Below, piece by piece: positions 1 through 7,264 of a stretch of DNA of 32,165 nt (the stretch's first letter is position 1; the number at the start of each line of letters is the position of its first letter). The stretch is from Phycisphaeraceae bacterium (GTDB lineage: Bacteria; Planctomycetota; Phycisphaerae; Phycisphaerales; UBA1924): NCBI GenBank assembly GCA_009827215.1, contig WUAJ01000003.1:1-32165 (forward strand), given 5' to 3'. The translations under genes were made by a program, and so were the position numbers. Below the pieces are notes generated by a model that was given only the letters and a program-made list of their open reading frames with translations, was not told where the DNA came from and searched no databases.

Positions 1-1
1 A

Positions 2-202
2 CAAGCAGCTGGTGCAGCTGTTCTAGCGATGACCAACATAGTCTGCATCAACCTCAGCTCCGCCGCGATCCTGCTCGCACAAGGTGTGCGTCCCACAACC
101 TGGTACGACAAGGGACGCGCCAACAAAGCGACCATCACCGCGCTCATCACCTGGACCATCGCGCTGGGGATCCTCGCCGTGCTGATTGTGTACTTCTGGT
201 AA
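2..202 (+). CDS. DUF389-type membrane protein, C-terminal fragment
   Basis: The frame is open from the left edge and ends with TAA at 200-202, so only the last 66 residues are present. They hold two hydrophobic stretches (about residues 3-28 and 45-65 of the fragment) around a short basic loop with GVRPTTWYDKGRANK. A segment like TNIVCINL followed by QGVRP and a W/R/K-rich loop is typical of the end of the DUF389 (TIGR00341) multi-pass membrane family, whose function is not established. The gene converges with the minus-strand TonB-like gene and the two stop codons abut at 202/203 with no space between them. The assignment rests on the fragment alone, so another multi-pass membrane family cannot be excluded. 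Confidence 0.55.
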   Translation, partial: QAAGAAVLAMTNIVCINLSSAAILLAQGVRPTTWYDKGRANKATITALITWTIALGILAVLIVYFW

Positions 203-1291
203 CTAGTCCGAATCGCTCGACCGCTCGCGCCGGAACACGATCTTGATCGACACCTCGATCAGATCATCCCCCTCGATCTCGTCGATCTGCTTGCCCTTCG
301 CTTTCCACTGATAGATCGCGTTGAGCAACGGCTCATCCACCCCCGAAAACCCCGACGAATACACCACACGCCGATCGCGTAGAAACTCCGCCTTCGCTAC
401 TTTCCCCTCGCGATTGAAATAGATCAGCACGATCGGATTCTTCGGGACCGCCGACATACGGACCGTAGAGCTGTAGCGCGGACGCACCGTGATGATCTCG
501 AGCCCCTTGCCCGCGATCGGCGCGTTGGGTTTGTACGGATCCACATCAAGCGCCCGCTTAATTCGCGTAGCGACCACCTCCCGCTCCGACAACACACCAG
601 GCGCTCCAACTGGTCTTTCTGTATCAGGCTGTGTGGCACTTTCTGAAGCTTCCGACTGTTGTTGAGCAGATTGCTCAGATGTCGATTCCGCTTCAGTATC
701 AGTTGGTTCATCCATCGGCTGTTCGGCTGACTCTTCAGCCGTCGCGATCACAACCCCTTCACCCTCATCGACTGGAATCTGCTCAAGCACAGGTTGGACC
801 GCTGGATCAATGATTGGATCGACAACCTCGTCATCGACCTGCGCTTCTTCCTGTTCCTCGATTTGTTCCTGAACCAGCTCTTCCGTTTGCTCAACCACTT
901 GCATCGGATCTTCATTGTTCTCGATCGGTTGCTGCTCCGGCACAGCTTGGGTTGGTTCGGTGATCTGCTCCTCACCCACCGCTGTGGTTTGCGCCGCTTG
1001 TTCAGTTTCCGAGATCGCCGCCTCGCCGCGCACTGCTTCGCGCTGCTCGATCCCGAGCCAATCGATCGATGCTGACTGTGCTTCGTTGAGACCAAGCCGG
1101 AGTTCTTCTTCCTGCTCAACTTGCTCGATCATCTCCTGAGGAGCCATCGATGCAAACGAATCGCCTCCACTCCCAGGAACTCCTGTCCACAGCAGCACCA
1201 ACACCACAAGCATATGCAACAGCAGACTCAGCGCCATCGATCCCGACAACGCCCCACGACGATGATCAAGCTCGATCAATCCCGCGCTCAT
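203..1291 (-). CDS. TonB-like energy-transducing periplasmic protein
   Basis: The 362-residue protein has a short cytoplasmic start, one membrane segment at about 17-38 that carries the S-xxx-H pattern (S22, H26) seen in TonB and TolA anchors, and a long linker (about 50-235) very rich in Glu and Gln rather than the usual Pro/Lys. The C-terminal part (about 240-350) has the TonB-type fold pattern: a PRYS-like motif, VLIYFNREGKV, and a final strand EVSIKIVF. Such proteins pass proton-motive force from an ExbB/ExbD motor to outer-membrane partners. The ATG overlaps the exbD stop by one base (TGATG at 1289-1293), so translation is probably coupled. The acidic linker is unusual for TonB. TolA-like or gliding-motility TonB variants remain possible. 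Confidence 0.75.
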   Translation of the reverse strand: MSAGLIELDHRRGALSGSMALSLLLHMLVVLVLLWTGVPGSGGDSFASMAPQEMIEQVEQEEELRLGLNEAQSASIDWLGIEQREAVRGEAAISETEQAAQTTAVGEEQITEPTQAVPEQQPIENNEDPMQVVEQTEELVQEQIEEQEEAQVDDEVVDPIIDPAVQPVLEQIPVDEGEGVVIATAEESAEQPMDEPTDTEAESTSEQSAQQQSEASESATQPDTERPVGAPGVLSEREVVATRIKRALDVDPYKPNAPIAGKGLEIITVRPRYSSTVRMSAVPKNPIVLIYFNREGKVAKAEFLRDRRVVYSSGFSGVDEPLLNAIYQWKAKGKQIDEIEGDDLIEVSIKIVFRRERSSDSD

Positions 1292-1707
1292 CAGTCTGCT
1301 CCCCCGTCTTCCCTCCCCAGAATCGAGAACGCGCCCAACCCCGCGCCTGTCAATCGATCCGCGAGTTCGATCAGCACCCCAGAGCTCGACCCCACATCCA
1401 CCGCAAGCACAATCGGAGCTTCGGACTGTTCCTCCCGCGCCGCTTGCACCATACCCACCACCGATTCCATGTCCGCTTCTTCACGATTGACCAGAAGCCC
1501 ACCATCATCAAGAACCGCGATGGTAATTGGTTCCACCCGCTCCGCCGCCGTCCCAGACGCGAGCTCAGGGAGATCCACATTGAGCACATCGGCGCGCACC
1601 ATCATCACAATGGAAACCACAAAGAACGTCAGCAACAAAAACACAACATCAATCATCGGCGTCAGCTCAACACGCACCTCATCAACATCTCGCCGCAGCC
1701 GTCTCAT
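1291..1707 (-). CDS. exbD: ExbD/TolR-family biopolymer transport protein
   Basis: The 138-residue protein has a basic N-terminus, then VELTPMIDVVFLLLTFF, the ExbD/TolR transmembrane helix with its single essential Asp (D20) in the PMID motif. A small periplasmic domain follows, with LNVDLPE near residue 44. The family forms the proton-driven motor subunit with ExbB. I chose the ATG at 1707 rather than an upstream one at 1758 because it begins just before the conserved helix and overlaps the upstream glycosyltransferase stop in a TGATG junction (1705-1709), the same junction type as the next gene. No ExbB/TolQ gene lies nearby; the position where one is often found is taken by a glycosyltransferase. 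Confidence 0.85.
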   Translation of the reverse strand: MRRLRRDVDEVRVELTPMIDVVFLLLTFFVVSIVMMVRADVLNVDLPELASGTAAERVEPITIAVLDDGGLLVNREEADMESVVGMVQAAREEQSEAPIVLAVDVGSSSGVLIELADRLTGAGLGAFSILGREDGGAD

Positions 1708-2942
1708 CACGCACCCCCTCCATCCGCGACCGGACGCACATACTCGCGCCCGCCCCACTTCGTCGGAGTCCCCGTCTCCAGATCCTGCGCTGCTTGTCTA
1801 AAGATCTTCCCAACCAAAAACGACCCAAACCAGAACCCAAAGACCTGCCCAAACGGCGCATGACTCATCCGCAGCATCAATCCCACAGCAACAAACCACG
1901 CAAGCACTCCAGCACCACCCACAATCCCCCCGCCGATCTGCGTCACCGGATTCCCGAGCCAAATCGCGAGCACCATGCACGCAACCGACATATCAGGGAG
2001 TAGCGCATTGAGCACAGGCACACGCACCGAGTACCGCTTGAGCCGACCCGCCTCACGATTCGCCGATTCTGTATAAATCCGCTTCCACCCACGCACAAAC
2101 TCTTCCCAGCTCCCGTACATCCCGCAGCGCAGGATCCCATCCGCCATCAGCAATCCCCCACGCTTCCCGCGATACTTGAGCAGCAGCGCAAACGCGATAT
2201 CCTCAAGCACCGCCCCCTTGACCGCCTCGTGCCCACCGATGTCCTGGTACGCATCCGATCGAAACAGCATGAACTGCCCGTTCGCAAACGGCCGCTGACG
2301 CTCCCCGTCCGTATTCACCCTCAGCAACGGATACTGACGCGCCAGCTCAAACGCCGCCGCGGGCTGCACCCACTTCTCAAACCACTGCTCCCCCTCCAGC
2401 GTGCTCAGCAGACTCAGCATGTCCAAGCCGCGATCATTCGCCAGCGCCACCGTCGCACGAACGCACGCCGGATCAAACCACGTATCCGCATCGCTAAACA
2501 GCAGCACATCCGCGTCCCGCGCCCCGTTCGAGCGCGTCACACCGCTATGCGCCGCGTGCACCTTCCCGGCCCAATCATCCGGACACTCCGTGATCTCCAC
2601 GATCTCAAACCGATGATCCCCATCAATCGCCTCAAGCGCGACCCCCTTCGTGTCGTCCGTGCACCGATCCAGCGCCAGCACGATGTTCAACCGATCGTAA
2701 TCCTGCGCCTTGAGCGAACGGATCAGCTTCGCGATATTTCCCGCCTCGTTATGCGCCGGAACCACGATGCACACCCGCTCTTCCGGAGGCGTCCGATCCG
2801 CGATCGAGATCCCGTCCCTCGCTGTGGGAAGCATACGATTCGTCTTGACAATCGCCGCGGTCACCGCCCCCCAGTACACCAGCGAAGCCACCGCCCCCAG
2901 CAACAAAACAAACATCACAACATCAAGCATCAAGGTAGGCAT
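1707..2942 (-). CDS. Membrane-bound family 2 glycosyltransferase (HpnB/CrtQ-like)
   Basis: The roughly 411-residue protein has an N-terminal membrane helix (about 5-30) and a GT-A domain starting at VCIVVPAHNEAGNI. A DAD metal/nucleotide site (D151-A-D153 in FSDADTWF), an acceptor-side VLEDIAF, and a RGWKRIY segment in the place of the processive QxxRW motif follow. Three C-terminal hydrophobic segments end the protein. This order matches membrane GT2 enzymes such as HpnB (hopanoid-associated) and CrtQ (carotenoid glycosylation). The acceptor is not evident. The ATG at 2942 is preferred; a TTG at 2963 in the same frame, with AGGA four bases upstream, would add seven residues. It is the first gene of a three-gene unit with exbD and the TonB-like gene. 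Confidence 0.75.
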   Translation of the reverse strand: MPTLMLDVVMFVLLLGAVASLVYWGAVTAAIVKTNRMLPTARDGISIADRTPPEERVCIVVPAHNEAGNIAKLIRSLKAQDYDRLNIVLALDRCTDDTKGVALEAIDGDHRFEIVEITECPDDWAGKVHAAHSGVTRSNGARDADVLLFSDADTWFDPACVRATVALANDRGLDMLSLLSTLEGEQWFEKWVQPAAAFELARQYPLLRVNTDGERQRPFANGQFMLFRSDAYQDIGGHEAVKGAVLEDIAFALLLKYRGKRGGLLMADGILRCGMYGSWEEFVRGWKRIYTESANREAGRLKRYSVRVPVLNALLPDMSVACMVLAIWLGNPVTQIGGGIVGGAGVLAWFVAVGLMLRMSHAPFGQVFGFWFGSFLVGKIFRQAAQDLETGTPTKWGGREYVRPVADGGGA

Positions 2943-3103
2943 AGCGTCTTGGAATCCTTCCAACCAATCCTAGGGACGCAAGCTCCATCCCCCCACCACT
3001 ATTTCAGTTTCGCCCGTATTGACTCCATAATCAGCCGCCCTAGCATTCACGCTATGGAATCCGACCAGAAATCACCATCCTCCCAAGCGGACGGGCCGAT
3101 GCG

Positions 3104-3640
3104 ATGCCATTGCCCCTCTTGCTCCAACTCGTCTCCACGAGCGCGATCGTAGCCGGATCGCTCTGCGCCATCCTCGCGTACCTGCGAGGTGCCAAATCAC
3201 ACAAACAATCACTCAACGCCCAGGTCTTCCTCAACCTGACGGAGCGTCACGCATCGCTGATCGCGTTCCGCAGACTTGACGCCGACCTCCGCCTCAACGA
3301 CCATTGGCAAGGCGACCTCGAAACCGCCGTCGCGATCCGTGAGTACTTCGACCTGCTCGCCCACGAGCACGCGCTTGTGGACCTCGGAATCCTCGACCAG
3401 CAGGTCTGGAAGATCTGGCAGCCCGACATCACGCGCATCGTCAACACCCAGCTCGTCTCCGAGGTCTGGAACAAACGCACGCGCCACCTCCACCGCGCCA
3501 GCCCCGACTTCGTCCGCTACATCGACACGCTCATGTCCCACCAGCGAGGGGTCTTCTGCGATGGACACACCGGGAGCACCGTCCGCGTAGCCGACAAGCG
3601 CCATCGCTCGCCGCAATCCACGCAAATCTCCCCCGCCTGA
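3104..3640 (+). CDS. Membrane-anchored helical protein of unknown function
   Basis: I do not recognise this 178-residue protein. Residues 3-28 are a hydrophobic helix followed at once by RGAKSHKQS, so the protein is probably anchored with its body in the cytoplasm. The remainder reads as amphipathic helices rich in Leu, Asp and Arg (for example NLTERHASLIAFRRLD and a W-containing segment KIWQPDITR). The layout resembles small anchored DUF4760-like proteins, but I cannot confirm membership. In-frame codons upstream reach a stop at 3041-3043 without another ATG, GTG or TTG, which supports the start at 3104. No good Shine-Dalgarno precedes it. Its end overlaps the -35 of the following gene's proposed promoter. 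Confidence 0.55.
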   Translation: MPLPLLLQLVSTSAIVAGSLCAILAYLRGAKSHKQSLNAQVFLNLTERHASLIAFRRLDADLRLNDHWQGDLETAVAIREYFDLLAHEHALVDLGILDQQVWKIWQPDITRIVNTQLVSEVWNKRTRHLHRASPDFVRYIDTLMSHQRGVFCDGHTGSTVRVADKRHRSPQSTQISPA

Positions 3641-3665
3641 CGCACCCCCTGTTTCCCCCTACAAT
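3637..3665 (+). promoter_or_regulatory. Candidate sigma-70 promoter of the BFN-domain gene
   Basis: CTGACG (3637-3642), a 17-bp spacer and TACAAT (3660-3665) match the -35 and -10 consensus at 4/6 and 5/6. The predicted start near 3672 gives a short leader with GGAG at 3677-3680, seven bases before the ATG at 3688. The -35 overlaps the stop codon of the upstream gene. Confidence 0.45.
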
Positions 3666-3687
3666 CTCAGCAGATCGGAGCAACCAC

Positions 3688-4152
3688 ATGCTGGTCCAAA
3701 TGGAACTCTCCAGAATCCTGATCCACGAGCGCAAAGCCGAGCAGCTCATCGAGCTCCGCGAAGCGGATCCGAACCTCGACGCTCCACGCGCCTTCCCCAT
3801 CGTGATCGGGATCGTCGAAGCCGCCGCGATCGGACGTCGTCTCGAAGGCATGGAACTCCCACGCCCCATGACCCACGACCTGCTCGCATCGACCATCACC
3901 GGACTCGGCGCAACCCTCGAAGCGATCACCATCACCGACCTCATCGACGGCGCCTTCATCGCCCAGCTCTCAATAGCCCGACCCGACGGCCACCTCGTCC
4001 ACATCGACGCCCGCCCCTCCGACGCGATCGCGCTCGGAGTCGCGACCAATGTCCCGATCTTCGCGGACGAATCCGTCATCGAGCAAGCATGCGTGATGAC
4101 CCCGCCAAATGACGACACCGACGAAGATTTCAACGAATCCAGTCGTCATTAA
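3688..4152 (+). CDS. Bifunctional nuclease (BFN/DUF151) domain protein
   Basis: The 154-residue protein is essentially one BFN domain. It opens with LSRILIHERKAEQLIEL, continues with a FPIVIGIVEAAAIGRRLEG segment, then LLASTITGLGATLEAITITDL, and ends with the family signature RPSDAIALGVATNVPIFADESVIEQA. An acidic tail follows (DDTDEDFNES). Plant members have been reported to act as both RNase and DNase; the bacterial role is unclear and is inferred to be nucleic-acid related. Length agrees with the single-domain bacterial type. A Shine-Dalgarno GGAG seven bases upstream supports the start. It appears to be transcribed from its own promoter. Confidence 0.85.
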   Translation: MLVQMELSRILIHERKAEQLIELREADPNLDAPRAFPIVIGIVEAAAIGRRLEGMELPRPMTHDLLASTITGLGATLEAITITDLIDGAFIAQLSIARPDGHLVHIDARPSDAIALGVATNVPIFADESVIEQACVMTPPNDDTDEDFNESSRH

Positions 4153-4196
4153 CAAACAACCTGAAAGTGACAACGTCGCTAACACAATCTGAATAG

Positions 4197-4229
4197 TTGA
4201 GTGAGTTTTTCGTGTGCACATACACTCAA
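4197..4229 (+). repeat. Inverted repeat after the BFN gene
   Basis: TTGAGTG at 4197-4203 pairs perfectly with CACTCAA at 4223-4229 across 19 bases. The T-run lies in the loop rather than after the stem, so this is not a standard terminator. It may be an operator or a weak transcript end for the BFN gene. Confidence 0.3.
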
Positions 4230-4249
4230 GGTTGATTCAGAATTAATCC

Positions 4250-4277
4250 TTGTACCAGATCTCAATTCTTGTAAAAT
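4250..4277 (+). promoter_or_regulatory. Candidate promoter of the PEP-CTERM-like gene
   Basis: TTGTAC (4250-4255), a 16-bp spacer and TAAAAT (4272-4277) form a plausible -35/-10 pair in an AT-rich stretch upstream of the gene starting at 4330. The predicted leader of about 45 bases contains a strong Shine-Dalgarno (GGAGAAGGAGA). Confidence 0.35.
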
Positions 4278-4329
4278 CAAATCGACCGACACCCGTTTAT
4301 TGGTAGTTCATTTGGAGAAGGAGAAAGAT

Positions 4330-5037
4330 ATGAAACACATCCATTTATTATCCGATCGCACGAAACTGATCCCAACCATCGTTTGTGCGATGTCGATCGC
4401 AGGCACAGCACACTCGAGCGTCACTTTCACAAACCTCGACAGGACAATCACTGTCCCCGGAAGTTCAGATTCCAGCAGTGATCTCTTCACACAGTTCGAT
4501 AGCGAGGTCCATTACACCGAAGATACAGGCGGGGTCTTTGCTCCGGCATCTTCAAACGCCTCCCAGACCTCATTACTCGATAACGCAACACAAACGCTCA
4601 CTTTCGATGGCTCTGCATCTGCCGGCGGAGGAGCCATTAGTGGTTCAAGCTCGTCGAATACCCTGTTTCTTGATTTCTCAATCGGAGCCGGCATGTCCGC
4701 CGAGATGATGTTGACCGGCGAGATCTTCGGCCGTGACGGGGGAGGGATCGATCCTGGATCTTCTGGAGGAATCGGAACCGCAAGGATTCAGCTCTTCCAA
4801 AATGGCGGTCTGATCTACAACAACTTCTCAGGTACCGCCGGCACCACCATCGTCAACGATCTCCTCACTCTCGATACTGGAACCTACGAACTCAGCATTG
4901 TTTTAAACGCGAGTGGTATTCCACAGACGGGTTCCGGATTGGGCCGAGCAGACCTCACCGTCGAGTTCATTCCAACCCCAGGCACCGCAACCATCGCACT
5001 CGCCTTCGGCCTCATCTCCACCCGCCGCAGACGATAA
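4330..5037 (+). CDS. Exported protein with PEP-CTERM-like sorting tail
   Basis: The 235-residue protein has an N-terminal export signal (MKHIHLLSDRTKLIPTIVCAMSIAGTAHS, cut likely after AHS, about residue 29). A Ser/Gly/Thr-rich body with beta-type repeats follows, and the tail has a PTPGT motif, a short hydrophobic helix and a final RRRR. That tripartite end (Pro-containing motif, helix, Arg cluster) is the PEP-CTERM/exosortase sorting pattern in the variant common in Planctomycetes, so the protein is probably exported and anchored or released at the surface. The start at 4330 was chosen over an upstream in-frame ATG at 4201 because of the strong Shine-Dalgarno just before it and the signal peptide just after. 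Its ligand or role is unknown. Base composition is more AT-rich than most neighbours. Confidence 0.75.
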   Translation: MKHIHLLSDRTKLIPTIVCAMSIAGTAHSSVTFTNLDRTITVPGSSDSSSDLFTQFDSEVHYTEDTGGVFAPASSNASQTSLLDNATQTLTFDGSASAGGGAISGSSSSNTLFLDFSIGAGMSAEMMLTGEIFGRDGGGIDPGSSGGIGTARIQLFQNGGLIYNNFSGTAGTTIVNDLLTLDTGTYELSIVLNASGIPQTGSGLGRADLTVEFIPTPGTATIALAFGLISTRRRR

Positions 5038-5065
5038 AGCTTCTACCTAGTTCCAAATACCCAAG

Positions 5066-5096
5066 GCACCTCTCAATCGAGAGGTGTCATTCTTTT
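5066..5096 (+). terminator. Rho-independent terminator of the PEP-CTERM-like gene
   Basis: CACCTCTC (5067-5074) pairs with GAGAGGTG (5079-5086) around the loop AATC, and a T-rich stretch follows (CATTCTTTT, 5088-5096). It sits 29 bases past the stop codon and between two convergent genes. Confidence 0.8.
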
Positions 5097-5099
5097 GTA

Positions 5100-5888
5100 T
5101 CAATGCTCCGCCCCAACAATGTCATTAGTTGACGCACAAGTGCTACCACCGCATTCAGGACAGGCCGTCACATCTTCTAGACCAGCGAGGTCATACCCAC
5201 AGGATTCGCACATGTGTTCTGGGAGCACCTTACGGCGCCCAAGTACAGCCCAAACAAGCAATGACCCCATTGTTAAGAGATCGAATACCAATGAAAATGA
5301 GGTGTATTCAAACATATCAAACGCATAGAAGATAACAACATCCCCTGGTGGAAAATCATTGGTCTTGTGGATCCAAACTGCGTTGAACAAAGTGAGCACA
5401 ACAGCCAATCCCCACAATACAGCAACGAGTTTGCATCGAGTCAGAAATACCAAGACGACAGCTGTTAAAGCAACTCCAAGAACTTCGAGCAACTGGAATC
5501 GATAAAAATTGAATCCAAATCTTGCTCGCCCAAGTGCCAAGTTGCCTTCGAGCGCCACAACAAACCAAAAAGTACAAAGAACAAAGATAAGTAGCTGAAT
5601 AGACGAACGAAACCGATATGGTGCGATTTTCATTGCGAGCAGTACCGATGCTCCTGTCACAATACTCACAGATATCCCAAAGATGCTGAAACCCAAATAT
5701 GGCAATCTGATGACAAACAACATCATTGAATCGACACCAAATGCCGAAACAACGAGCTTCATTAGTTCATAACGAAGCTCGACCCCAGCAAACATCGCCA
5801 CGACAAGAGCAATCAATATCACTGCTGACACACACCCCACCCAACCAAAGCCGAGAAGGGGGTCCTTGATGTGCTTCCTCTTGCGCAT
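5100..5888 (-). CDS. Multi-pass membrane protein with C-terminal zinc ribbon
   Basis: The 262-residue protein has about six hydrophobic segments between residues 12 and 220, and ends in a cytoplasmic-type zinc ribbon with C227xxC230 and C243xxC246 (CESCGYDL and CPECGG). This Cys pattern followed by GYDL recurs in many planctomycete membrane proteins of unknown function; that is recalled family knowledge, not a search result. I cannot name a substrate or partner. The gene converges with the PEP-CTERM-like gene, and its stop lies right after that gene's terminator. It shares the higher AT content of that patch, which could mean recent acquisition or weaker selection on codon use. Confidence 0.7.
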   Translation of the reverse strand: MRKRKHIKDPLLGFGWVGCVSAVILIALVVAMFAGVELRYELMKLVVSAFGVDSMMLFVIRLPYLGFSIFGISVSIVTGASVLLAMKIAPYRFRSSIQLLIFVLCTFWFVVALEGNLALGRARFGFNFYRFQLLEVLGVALTAVVLVFLTRCKLVAVLWGLAVVLTLFNAVWIHKTNDFPPGDVVIFYAFDMFEYTSFSLVFDLLTMGSLLVWAVLGRRKVLPEHMCESCGYDLAGLEDVTACPECGGSTCASTNDIVGAEH

Positions 5889-5923
5889 AACTGAACCATC
5901 CTATACGCGACTTCCTTTATACC

Positions 5924-5929
5924 TATAAT
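5924..5929 (+). promoter_or_regulatory. Perfect -10 element just upstream of truD
   Basis: TATAAT lies eight bases before the truD ATG at 5938, so a start site at the usual distance would fall within about two bases of the ATG. No Shine-Dalgarno is visible in the C-rich bases between. No convincing -35 is seen 16-18 bp upstream. A leaderless or nearly leaderless transcript is the simplest reading. Confidence 0.4.
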
Positions 5930-5937
5930 CCCCTCCC

Positions 5938-7263
5938 ATGCCCGCCCCCACTTCATCTAACCTCCCACCCTTCGATGCCGCCGTCGCGGCTCCCGTGTAC
6001 CTCACGCGTGACATCCCAGGAATCGGAGGCACCATCAAAAACCGTCCCGACGACTTCCTCGTCACCGAGCTCCCGCTCTACCAACCCGCAGGGCACGGCG
6101 AGCACATCTATATGCTCATCGAAAAACGAGGACTCTCCACGCTCCAGCTCCGCGACATCGTCGCGCGTCACTTCAAAGTCGGGAAGCGATCCATTGGGCA
6201 CGCCGGACTCAAAGACAAGCACGCAATCACGCAGCAAGTCATCTCCGTCCACACGCCCGGGAAGACCCCTGAGGACTTCCCGTCGCTGCGCCACGACAAG
6301 CTCACCGTCCAGTGGGTCGATCTGCATACCAACAAACTCAAGCGTGGACATCTTGCCGGGAATCGCTTCTCGATCCGCGTGCGTGATGTCGATCCAACCG
6401 CCGTGCTCCACACGAACCGCGCCCTCCAACAACTCGCAAAGCAAGGCGTCCCCAACCGATTCGGACCCCAGCGCTTCGGACTCATCCAGAACAACCACGA
6501 GATCGGTCGCGCCCTGATCCTCGGCGATCACCAACACGCGATCGACCTCCTCCTCTCCCCACACCCACTGGCGCCCAAATCACAACACGACGCGCGCGAG
6601 TTGTACAAGGCAGGAAACTTTACCGCCGCCCGAGAAGCACTCCCCAAAGTCTTCAACATCGAGCGCCGCGTCCTGTCCCGCCTTGCCCAAGACGCCGACC
6701 CCCAAACCGCGATCACGGCGATCGACCAGACCGCGTTCGGCTTCTACATCTCCGCGTTCCAATCCGCGATTTTTAACCAGGTCCTCAACAACCGAGTCGC
6801 GGACGGCACCCACCACAAGCTGCTCCCCGGCGATCAGGGATTCCTGCTCAACTCCCGCCGAATGTTCCATGTGGAACAATCGGATCTCGAAAATTCGGAG
6901 ACCGCCGCTCGCCTCGAATCAGGCGAAATCAGTCCCTCAGGCCCGATGTGGGGCACCACGATGCCGAGGGCAACTGGGGAAATTGACGCGATTGAACTCC
7001 AAGCCCTTGCAAACACGGGAGTATCGACGAAAGATTTGGAATCGTGTGAGTCACGCGATCACCCCCAGATGATCGGAGGGGATCGCAGGCCGCTGAGGAT
7101 TCCGGTGATCGATCCGGAAGTCGAAGGCGGCGTCGACGAGCACGGCGCATACATCCGATGCGCGTTCGAGCTCCCACGCGGATCGTTCGCGACGACGGTG
7201 ATGGACGAAATCATGAAAGTCACTCCCGGCTCTACGAGTACTGACGACCACGCAGGAGAATGA
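5938..7263 (+). CDS. truD: tRNA pseudouridine synthase TruD
   Basis: The 441-residue protein carries the TruD signatures. These are the N-terminal GGTIKNRPDDFLVTE, motif I AGLKDKHAITQQ with the catalytic Asp at D93, and NRFGPQRFG at about 173-181. The C-terminal half has an insert-rich domain ending in AFELPRGSFATTVMDEIMK. TruD converts U13 of certain tRNAs to pseudouridine in the cytoplasm. The protein is somewhat longer than the E. coli enzyme (about 350 residues). Two odd features: codon use changes from C-ending to G/T-ending within the gene near codon 340, and codons 309-314 (MFHVEQ) overlap a parS-like palindrome. The HAD gene starts one base after the stop, so the two are probably cotranscribed. 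Confidence 0.93.
   Translation: MPAPTSSNLPPFDAAVAAPVYLTRDIPGIGGTIKNRPDDFLVTELPLYQPAGHGEHIYMLIEKRGLSTLQLRDIVARHFKVGKRSIGHAGLKDKHAITQQVISVHTPGKTPEDFPSLRHDKLTVQWVDLHTNKLKRGHLAGNRFSIRVRDVDPTAVLHTNRALQQLAKQGVPNRFGPQRFGLIQNNHEIGRALILGDHQHAIDLLLSPHPLAPKSQHDARELYKAGNFTAAREALPKVFNIERRVLSRLAQDADPQTAITAIDQTAFGFYISAFQSAIFNQVLNNRVADGTHHKLLPGDQGFLLNSRRMFHVEQSDLENSETAARLESGEISPSGPMWGTTMPRATGEIDAIELQALANTGVSTKDLESCESRDHPQMIGGDRRPLRIPVIDPEVEGGVDEHGAYIRCAFELPRGSFATTVMDEIMKVTPGSTSTDDHAGE
6863..6878. other. parS-like palindrome inside truD
   Basis: TGTTCCATGTGGAACA has perfect 7-bp arms (TGTTCCA/TGGAACA) around a TG centre. It differs from the parS variant TGTTCCACGTGGAACA by one base, and from the canonical TGTTTCACGTGAAACA at three positions. 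It is read in truD as MFHVEQ. The GC skew of the + strand changes sign within about 100 bp to its right. Function as a ParB site is inferred. Confidence 0.45.
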
Positions 7264-7264
7264 A

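Noticed and set aside
203..1291. Plus-strand frames opposite the TonB-like gene
   Set aside because: They mirror the Glu/Gln-rich linker of the minus-strand gene and show low-complexity Leu/Ser/Arg composition without domains.
3054..3152. Short plus-strand frame with a CHCPSC pattern before the anchored hypothetical gene
   Set aside because: Only 32 codons, overlaps the start of the more plausible gene in another frame, and has no Shine-Dalgarno.
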